A stretch of DNA of 17,886 nt from Conidiobolus incongruus B7586. Its lineage: Eukaryota > Entomophthoromycota > Entomophthoromycetes > Entomophthorales > Conidiobolaceae. The notes under the pieces were generated by a model, which saw only the letters and a program-made list of their open reading frames with translations, made no database searches and had not been told where the DNA came from. This document shows positions 10,573 through 17,886 of this stretch, one piece after another (position 1 is the stretch's first letter; each line of letters begins with the position of its first letter). The translations under genes were made by a program, and so were the position numbers. The stretch spans positions 1 to 17,886 of the forward strand of contig JNEM01015219.1 of the NCBI GenBank assembly GCA_000697335.1. The letters run 5' to 3'.

Positions 10573-10577
10573 AACCC
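10573..10577 (+). repeat. Target-site duplication AACCC, left
   Basis: Five-base AACCC directly before the TG of the 5' LTR. It is repeated directly after the 3' LTR. Five bases is usual for Ty3/Gypsy integrases. Confidence 0.85.
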
Positions 10578-10977
10578 TGTTAAGAGACTAATTCTTTAAA
10601 TTCTTATATACACTTTCATATAATCCAATTAACTATAAATTATATGATTAATTTATACTTATATAGTTAAATTAATTGTATAAATAGCATTGAATTATTT
10701 AATAAACTAGGTTCTTCTTTTTCCCTCTCAATTCTTACTATTTTTTACTTTTACACTATTTCTAAGATTGAGACTATATTCTATTGATATTGTAGGATAT
10801 TAACACTACCTAATATAAATCTTAATATATCAGTGACTCATCCTAGTTTGAAGCTTAATTAAACTTTGTTTACACTTGCACACTACAGCCACATTATATT
10901 ACCATGTTCTGTACCACACTACTTTTATATTAAGTTTTCCTCTACACTATATTAGTTTAACTACCACTATACTTATA
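10578..10977 (+). repeat. 5' LTR of Gypsy element A
   Basis: 400 bp beginning TGTTA, aligned without gaps to the 3' LTR at 15894-16293. About 25 mismatches were counted by eye, all C/T or G/A. The LTR presumably carries the element's promoter; no TATA box or start site is assigned. Confidence 0.9.
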
Positions 10978-10995
10978 TGGTAGCAGCAATAAAAC
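10978..10995 (+). other. Primer-binding site of Gypsy element A
   Basis: TGGTAGCAGC starts at the first base after the 5' LTR. TGG pairs with the CCA tail of a tRNA, and the first seven bases TGGTAGC fit a tRNA ending GCUACCA, as in yeast initiator Met tRNA. The donor tRNA is a guess. Confidence 0.65.
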
Positions 10996-11339
10996 TATTA
11001 AAAACCTACTAGAAATTAATAACTACTTGTATTTAACTTATCTATTACTATTTTAAATTTTATTTATAATTTATTTCATTTAAATTTAATACTATACACT
11101 ATAATACTACTAAAAAAAAGATACCCTTATATTATTTTAATAATAATAACAGCTTAATTACTAAGTTAATCTAAGAGTTTAGTTTCTAAAAGCTTACTAC
11201 CCTCTAAGAAGCTTATATTAAACAACTTTTGATTGAAAAAAACATGTCTCAAAGAGCTTAAATCTAATAAACTAGCCACTTTACTATAGTTAATACATTA
11301 AACTACCTCTTTAATATCTTTAAAAACAAATTAACTATT

Positions 11340-12060
11340 TATGATAGCTTAAAAAACTTTTACAAACTTGAAAACTATCTTAAAAACATGAAGAATTACT
11401 TTAATTTAATTCCTAATGAAAATCCAGAGAATATCTTTAAATTAGCCACTTCTTTTTTAGAAAAATCTATTTATACTTGGTGGTTAATTCATTACAAGCT
11501 TAATCCTAAAGAATCTTTAGGAGGATAGCTTATTATAAAAATATAAGCTTTTGAACAATTAGAAAAAACCCTTAAAGAGAGGTATTACCTAAAAAATTAA
11601 GTTTGATTAACAAGAGAAAAGCTTTCCTAGCTTAAATAAAAAACTTCTTCAAGATAATTGATTGAGAAATTTAATGAGATATATTTAAATATATTAAATA
11701 TCACTGAAAAAGAATAAATCTACAAATTATTATAATACCTTAACCTTCAAGTGAAGCTTTAATTAGTTAGTAGGGAACACTTTAATAATATGTCTTTTTC
11801 TAACATTTGTGATATAGCAATTATAATTGATGATATCTTTTACTCTATAATTAAATCTTCCTACCCTAAAAATTAATCTTTTAAACTTTACTCTAATCCA
11901 CTTAAATCTCAAATAATAGATGTTTTTGTTTTAAGGCTTCATAAGAAAACCTTTAGTGAAGAAGCTAAAGTTTACTTGAGAGTAAACAAAGGTTGTTATT
12001 ATTGTTGAAAGACTTAAGTTAACTATAGAGTTAACAAATACCCTTTAAAAAAGCAACATT
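11340..12060 (+). pseudogene. gag remnant of Gypsy element A
   Basis: Contains the conserved core of the retrotransposon Gag family, recognisable from a W-W pair following an A-x-F-L type helix (about 11440-11490) and a charged KTLKERY segment (about 11560-11585). A zinc-knuckle-like Cys cluster follows at about 11985-12045. Normally this would form the particle that packages the element RNA. It is a fossil. Confidence 0.65.
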
Positions 12061-12309
12061 TGTCTAATTCTCAACAATCTTAACTTACCAACCATAAATC
12101 AAACTTGAATAATATTAATATAACCCTAGAATCACCCTTTTTACAATTAGTTAGCAGATTCTAATTTGATCCACAAAAGTTCTAATAAACCAATGATTCC
12201 ACAAATCAAACTATGTATACTAAAGAAATCTAACTGATTAAACCACTAGAAACTAAAAATATTCTAGTAACTAATCTACCTTATGATTCTTTACCTTTAA
12301 CTATCACCC

Positions 12310-12640
12310 TATTGTTTGTATTAACTGGTTTTTTTATAGATATACTTGTTAGTGTTTTAATTAACTCTAGTTATTCTAGTTGTATTATCTCCTCTTTTAT
12401 TGTTTCAAAACTATTTTTACCTACTTAAAAAAGCAACTTAATAATTAAATATACTAACAACTCAATAGAACAAGCATCTGGTACTGTATCTAGATACCTA
12501 TCACTACCTCTTAACTACTCCTAATATATTAAATTCCTAGTTGGCAACATTAGTTATAATTTTATACTAGGTTAAAATTAGTTTGAATATCACAGTTTTA
12601 TATCTATAGATATTACCCTAGAAAGCCACAAATCTATTTC
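12310..12640 (+). pseudogene. Aspartic protease remnant of Gypsy element A
   Basis: A hydrophobic strand followed by a segment shaped like the retropepsin active-site loop and an ISSFIVSKL stretch (about 12345-12420), the pattern usual for chromovirus proteases. The position between gag and reverse transcriptase supports the call. An open stretch of 80 codons just after it (12663-12905) is only the protease-RT linker by chance free of stops. Confidence 0.6.
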
Positions 12641-12904
12641 TTTCACATTCTAAAAGAAATTAATGGAATTAATCTCAAAAAATCTACATTACCCTACTAT
12701 AAAACTATTAAATACTTTACCTAACACTAACTCTATAATTATAACAAATAATTCTATTATTATAAGTAAAAATGAATATAAAAAGCTAATCAAAAACCTA
12801 ATAATTTATGGGGATATGTATCTATTTATTATTTATCTATTAACACTTCATCTGTTGATTTTAATAAAGTTATATTTAATAACCACTTCTTATACAATAC
12901 AATG

Positions 12905-13620
12905 AGTTAATTTGCTAATGTTTTTGAACTTGTGAATAAATTACCACCTAAATATAATATTAAACACAAAATTAAACTAATCCCTAGTATACAATTATAC
13001 TTAAAGCTTACTTACCATTTATTTCTTAAACAATACTAAACTTTAAAAGAAGAAATCTAAAAACTACTTGAAAATGGGTATATTAAACCTTTTTCTTCAT
13101 CATAAAAATCTCTAATTTTCTTTATACAAAAGGCTGATGGTGGTTAGAGATTATATATTGATAATTGTGTTTTAAACTCTAAAACTATCAAGGATAAAAC
13201 CCCATTACTAAACCTACATGATATTAGGGATAAACTACTTAGATCAACTATATTTACTAAACTAGATGTTAAGAATAGATATTACAACATTATAGTTGAA
13301 GAAAATTCTATCCCTTTAACTACTTTCAACACTTTTTTAAGCTATTATAAATTTACTGTTATAAACTTTAAATTGTGTAATGCTCTTGTAACTTTTACTT
13401 AATTTATCAATTCCCTTTTCAACCTTGTTTTTAATAACTTTATTATCACCTACCTTAATAATATCTTAATCTATTTAAAAACTAAAGAAGAGTATATTTA
13501 ACATATTAATTAAATCTTACAAATTATTCAAGAACATAAATTACTTTTAAAACTATTAAAATACATCTTTAGTGCCTTTTCTATCTTTTTCTATAGTTAT
13601 ATTGTTTCCTCTTAAGGAAT
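12905..13620 (+). pseudogene. Reverse transcriptase remnant of Gypsy element A
   Basis: Clear Ty3/Gypsy reverse transcriptase: the FTKLDVKNRYYNI block (about 13253-13291), the FKLCNALVTF block (about 13367-13400), and the YLNNILIYLKT block at the position of the family's YxDD box (about 13450-13482). Palm and fingers follow in the usual order. A fossil, broken in several places. Confidence 0.85.
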
Positions 13621-13889
13621 TAATATTAATTTAACTAAACTTAATGGTGTTAAAGCTTTTACTATACCTATAAACAAAAATCAACTTATGTTTGTACTTA
13701 GATTATTAAATTACTTTAAAAATTTCATTGATTCTTTTGTTGAACTTGCTACTCTTTTTATTAATCTCTTGAAGAAAAATTCTCTTTTTAAATAAACCCT
13801 ACTATACACTTTTTGTATAAATGCTTTGATTTTCTATATTACCAATGCTCTTGCTTTATCTATCTTTAATCTAAAACTACCTACTATTA

Positions 13890-14300
13890 TTTTTACTGAC
13901 TCTAGTTTTTTTGTAATTAATAAATAATTAACCTAGTTTGAATTTAATTTATATTTTACCCTACAACTATAAGATAAAATAATAAATAGGGGAGAATAGG
14001 TTGAGTTTAACTTTACAAATGTTACCTTAAAACCAATAATATTCTGGTTAAGAAAAATAAAACCAGCTGAATTAAAATACCTAGTTTATAAACAAGAACT
14101 CTTTGCTTTAGTAGAAATAATCAAAAATCACTTATATTTCTTATCCTACAACTTTTTCTTAACACTTATAAATTATAAATCACTTATTTACTTAAATACT
14201 CAGAAGTATTTATCAAGAAAACAAGTTAAATAGATTAAAACTATCTAAGCTTACCTTTTCTTTATTTAATACCTTTTAGGTTAATAAAACTATGTTGTAG
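13890..14300 (+). pseudogene. RNase H remnant of Gypsy element A
   Basis: Follows the reverse transcriptase and connection region. Recognisable by the TDSS strand (about 13898), the YKQELFALVEIIKNHLYFL helix (about 14090-14147) and the YKSLIYL strand (about 14172-14195), matching the order in Ty3/Gypsy RNase H. A fossil. Confidence 0.75.
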
Positions 14301-14569
14301 ATACTTTGTTAAGAAATTTTACATACTTACCCTTTTGTTCTAATTGTAAAAATCCAGCAAATATTAACTTAATGATTATTAATGAAGGAAATAAAGAATT
14401 TATTAAACTACTTTAAGAAACACTGTTAAATAATGATTTCTTTATTTTAGTTAAAGAAGAACTCTCTAAACTATTAGAAAACTAACTAAAATATGTCAAA
14501 AGATTTAAAATTATCAATAACTTACTATATTATAATAATTATCTATATATTCCTAATATTCCCAAGATC

Positions 14570-15240
14570 CAACAAACAATATTTGATGAATGTTATAACT
14601 TACCTGTTAAAAAACATCAAAACTAGTTAAAAACTGCTGAGAGAATTAAAACAAAGTATTACTAACCTTCCCTAATTAAATTAGTTTAGAAATACACCAA
14701 CACCTGTGATATATGTTAAAGAATTAAATATAATACTCAATTAAAATATAGTAAACTTATTCCCCTACAAGTCCCTAATGAAACTTAGTAACAAATCCAG
14801 CTTAATTTCATAGAAATCCTTAAATCAACAAATGGTTATAATAACTTACTAATTGCAATTGATTCATTTTTTAAATATGTTTATTTTATTCCTTGTTTCA
14901 AAACTTCTATAGTTAAAGATGTTGCACAATTGTTATTCTCTAATATTTTTACCTACTATAGAAATCCACAAACTATTATATCTGATAGAGATGTATAATT
15001 CAACTCTTGATTTTAGAAGTTACTATCCTTTTCCTTTAAAATTAACCTAGCTATGTCTACTACCAATCATCACTAAACTAATAAACTTGTTGAAAGAATT
15101 ATTAAAACCTTAAAGCAAATGATTAGAGCTTATATTAACACTAATCAGTTAAATTAAGATGCTTATATCTACCAACTCTAATATTTATTCAACATCTCTA
15201 TTAATAGATCAACAAGTTTTAACCTTTATTTCATTAATTA
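14570..15240 (+). pseudogene. Integrase remnant of Gypsy element A
   Basis: Zinc-binding HHCC region (about 14585-14725, ending in a CDIC pair) and a DDE core (about 14790-15130) with a recognisable AIDSFFKYVYFIPC segment (near 14858-14900) and ISDRDV segment (about 14979-14997). This enzyme would have inserted the DNA copy and generated the AACCC duplication seen here. A fossil. Confidence 0.8.
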
Positions 15241-15699
15241 TAGTAAATATCCTAACTTAATAATTACTCTAAAACTTCAAATCAACTTACCTTTGGACAT
15301 TGTTGAATTTTAATCTAATATCAAACATATTAATTCTCTTGTTAAATTTAACTTAGAAGAAAATTAAAGGATCATAGAACAATAATACTTAAAGTTATCT
15401 AGAAACCCTCTTAAATATAAAACTAGTATGTTTGTATATTTAGAACAATCTGCTTTTAAACCTACTCTACTTAAATCTAGTTTAAATCCCAAATACTTAC
15501 CATTATATTATAATCCTTATAAAATTTAATCTATTGATTTAAATTTTAAAAATATTACCTTAGAATTACCTTTAACTTTGAAGATTAACTTTACCTTTCA
15601 CATATCTAAAATTAAACCATACTTTGAAGATTTTAACACTTTTCCTAATTAATTAAAAACTTTAAAACTAGATCTAATTATTAATTAAGATAGAGAAGA

Positions 15700-15835
15700 A
15701 AAATACTATGTTGATTACATAATTAAGTTTAAATCTGTTAGGAATAAGCTTTATTTTTATGTAAAATAGATGGGTTATTTTATTAAAGAAGCTACATAAG
15801 AACCTCTAGAAAATATTAAGAATACCTTAGCCTAT
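15700..15835 (+). pseudogene. Chromodomain remnant at the end of pol, Gypsy element A
   Basis: The segment resembles the chromodomain core (LYFYVK followed by MGY, then an EP-LENI stretch) at the very end of the polyprotein. In chromoviruses this domain binds methylated histone H3 and steers integration into heterochromatin, which fits the nested, silenced location. A fossil. Confidence 0.75.
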
Positions 15836-15886
15836 TATACCTATTTGTAAAAAATTAGGGAGTGTGTCTCTTCTAAGAAATTTACT

Positions 15887-15893
15887 AGGGGAG
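15887..15893 (+). other. Polypurine tract of Gypsy element A
   Basis: AGGGGAG lies immediately before the TG of the 3' LTR, where plus-strand DNA synthesis is primed. It is one of very few G-runs in this AT-rich block. Confidence 0.8.
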
Positions 15894-16293
15894 TGTTAAA
15901 AAACTAGTTCTTTAAATTCTTATATATACTTTCATATAATCTAATTAACTATAAATTATATAATTAATTTATACTTATATAATTAAATTAATTGTATAAA
16001 TAGCATTGAATTATTTAATAAACTAGGTTCTTCTTTTTCCCTTTTAATTCTTATTATTTTTTACTTTTACACTATTTTTAAGATTAAAACTATATTCTAT
16101 TAATATTGTAGGATATTAACACTACCTAATATAAATCTTAATATATTAGTGACTCATTCTAGTTCAAAGCTTAATTAAACTTTGTTTACACTTGCACACT
16201 ACAGCTACATTATATTACTATATTCTACACCACACTACTTTTATATTAAGTCTTCCTCTACACTATATTAGTTTAACTACCACTATACTTACA
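15894..16293 (+). repeat. 3' LTR of Gypsy element A
   Basis: 400 bp, begins TGTTA and ends TTACA, so it has TG..CA termini. It aligns end to end with the 5' LTR without gaps and is followed directly by the AACCC duplication. Confidence 0.9.
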
Positions 16294-16298
16294 AACCC
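16294..16298 (+). repeat. Target-site duplication AACCC, right
   Basis: Second copy of AACCC, directly after the 3' LTR. Mariner sequence resumes at 16299 (TCTAAAATCATTTAAAATTT), matching copy 1 at 115-134. Confidence 0.85.
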
Positions 16299-16299
16299 T

Positions 16300-17275
16300 C
16301 TAAAATCATTTAAAATTTACAAGCAGCTTTTGGTAATAAAGTATTATTTAAATTAACAATTTATTGCTAGGTAAATTACTTTAAATTTAAGAGAGAAACT
16401 ATCTAAAATTTATTAAAATCTAGAAAACTAATTTTAACTGTTACTTTTCTAATTATTAATATAATAAAAAATTATATTGAAAAGCATCTTTTTATTTTAG
16501 CTAGAGAATTATTAAAACACTTTAATATTAGTTACATAAGTATTTTATATATATTAGAGTTTAATTTAAAATTAATTAATAAAAATATAAAATAGATACC
16601 TTATAATTTAACTAAAGCTTAAAAAAAAGTTAGAGTAGCTATTGTTAAACAAAACTTACTAAGATATAATTAGAAACCAAGGCTTATATAATAAATTATT
16701 ATAATTGATGAATTTTAAATTTTTTATATAATCCTTTGTTAAATTATAAATCAAAGTGTTAGATTAAGCTAAATCAACCCCCTTTATAAATTCCTTTAAA
16801 TAAACACTTTATTAATAAGCAAATATTAATTATTATAATGGATTATAATAGTATATGCTATTCTTATTTAGTTTTTAAAGGAAAATTAATTAATAATAAA
16901 CTTTATATTATTTTTAAATAAAATTATTTCTAATCAGTATTCTTAATATAATTTGAGAAAACCTATTATTTTGCATGATAATTGCAAAATACATAAATCT
17001 AAAGTTATAAAAAATTTTTTAATTAAAAATATCTAGAAAAAACTACCAAATTTAGTATATTCCTTAGATTATAACCTATATGATTATAATTGCTTTAAGC
17101 AATTAAAAAACCAGCTTACAAGAAAGAAAATTTCAATAGAAAAATTTAATTTATTTGTAAAACATCAAATTTCAGTTTTTAATAAAAAGAACTATTTTTT
17201 AAATGTTAGATCTTTGCTAAAAGTATAGCAAAAAGTTATTAGAAATAAAAGATATTATTAATTTTATATTATATA
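16300..17275 (+). pseudogene. Mariner transposase remnant (copy 2), DD34D signature kept
   Basis: Better preserved than copy 1. A helix-turn-helix region (NYIEKHLFILARELLKHFN at about 16470-16526) is followed by PYNLTKA (about 16598-16618), then the catalytic triad: IDE with Asp at 16707-16709, LHDN with Asp at 16977-16979, and YNLYDYN with Asp at 17082-17084. All three Asp codons are in one frame with the helix-turn-helix part. The second and third are separated by 34 residues, the mariner DD34D spacing (Tc1 has DD34E). Several stops interrupt it, mostly at expected Gln or Trp codons; at 17033-17035 TAG replaces the TGG kept in copy 1. Non-functional. Confidence 0.8.
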
Positions 17276-17358
17276 TTTATTTTTACTTTCTATATATTAA
17301 AATATTTATTTTTCTTTTAATCACAAAAAATTCCCATTATTTAAATTATAAAGTAATA

Positions 17359-17886
17359 TTTTGATATTATATAAAAATATATATTAAGGGTTTGAAGTTA
17401 AATAGATATAGTTTTAAAATAATATCCATGTTAATTATTTTATATATTGCTATATATCACTTATTTTAATTAATATAATATAACTATTAATGTTTCAATT
17501 TCAATTAAAATTAATTTTTAATTTCCCTAATTTATTATCCATATCAGTTAAGGATTTCAAATAATAGTATATAAATTAATTAATATAGTCGTAGATTTTT
17601 TCTTGCTAGGATATAAGTGATATATCAATTATATTTAAAAAAATCCAAATTAAAATTAAATCAGATTATCTATTTATAATAACCAAAATAATTAGATAAA
17701 AGATAAATTAATATAATTTCAAAATTTTAAAAGTTAAAATTTTGGAGATCAAAGGATTCATTCATATTGTTATTAAAACATTTTTTTGAATATTATATAT
17801 ATATATATATATATTATAGATTAAAATAAATTTGAATTAAAAATATTTTAGCTAAATATATTAGTAAATTATTTTATATTAATTAA
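17359..17886. other. AT-rich right flank, no gene seen
   Basis: No open frame, RNA or element recognised. An (AT)n run lies at about 17794-17815. A single CpG is seen near 17589. Confidence 0.55.
17794..17815. repeat. (AT)n microsatellite
   Basis: About 11 AT units flanked by GAATATT and TATAGATTAA. Simple repeat only. Confidence 0.85.

Larger units (their letters stand above)
10578..16293 (+). mobile_element. Ty3/Gypsy chromovirus, structurally complete but dead (element A)
   Basis: LTR retrotransposon of 5716 bp with 400-bp LTRs, AACCC target duplication, a primer-binding site starting TGG right after the 5' LTR and a purine tract right before the 3' LTR. The internal order is gag, protease, reverse transcriptase, RNase H, integrase, chromodomain, which places it in the chromovirus branch of Ty3/Gypsy elements (Metaviridae) common in fungi. 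The coding region is broken by several dozen stops, so it is a fossil. LTR divergence is about 6 percent by eye, all transitions; since a mutation process such as RIP is likely, that figure overstates age. It inserted into mariner copy 2 and is therefore younger than it. Confidence 0.9.
10420..17358 (+). mobile_element. Mariner-family DNA transposon, copy 2, split by a Gypsy element
   Basis: The two arms are 10420-10577 and 16299-17358; removing the Gypsy element and one AACCC leaves about 1.2 kb. Inverted termini are visible: AATTTTTTTGATTAAAA at 10458-10474 against TTTTAATCACAAAAAATT at 17315-17332. The right end shares CAAAAAATTCCCATTAT with copies 1 and 3. On the left an (AT)n expansion lies where the outer part of the terminal repeat is expected, so the exact outer edge is uncertain. 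Copy 1 shows the undisturbed sequence across the insertion point. Confidence 0.8.

Noticed and set aside
12663-12905. 80-codon open frame on the plus strand.
   Set aside because: Lies between the protease and reverse transcriptase remnants of the Gypsy element and is simply the linker part of its pol region, not a separate gene.
1-17886. CRISPR array, operon or bacterial-type defence system.
   Set aside because: No spaced direct repeats and no clustered co-directional genes. The introns, chromovirus and mariner elements mark a eukaryotic, fungal genome.

Overview
The window looks like fungal nuclear DNA: one compact intron-bearing host gene sits in very AT-rich, transposon-filled, gene-poor sequence. 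The host gene (minus strand, 4946..6676) encodes a class I cyclic-nucleotide phosphodiesterase of the fungal Pde2 type. It has three short introns (about 56-78 nt) with GT..AG ends, typical of fungi. The phylum cannot be decided from this window.

Layout. (1) 1-2148 is a tangle of decayed elements, all on the plus strand: an almost full-length mariner copy cut by the window edge (1-1172), the 3' part of a Ty3/Gypsy chromovirus (about 1175-1933, with the first ~113 bp of its LTR), then the 3' end of another mariner (1934-2148). (2) 2149-4699 is AT-rich sequence with no recognisable gene. (3) 4700-7760 is a moderate-GC, CpG-containing island holding the phosphodiesterase gene and its probable promoter. 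(4) 7761-10419 is AT-rich sequence again without a supportable gene. (5) 10420-17358 is a second mariner copy split by a structurally complete but coding-dead Ty3/Gypsy chromovirus (10578-16293; two 400-bp LTRs, AACCC target duplication, PBS, PPT, and gag, protease, RT, RNase H, integrase and chromodomain remnants). (6) 17359-17886 is featureless AT-rich DNA with an (AT)n tract.

Process. The two LTRs differ at about 25 of 400 positions by eye. Every difference is a C/T or G/A transition, and I find no CpG at all in the 10.3-17.5 kb transposon block. This fits a cytosine-targeted silencing and mutation process such as RIP, or methylation followed by deamination. The host gene keeps normal codons and CpG. 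The mariner copy at the left end preserves the uninterrupted version of the site into which the Gypsy element inserted on the right, so the nesting is directly visible. I see no new enzymatic system; the main interest is the genome defence signature and the order of insertions.
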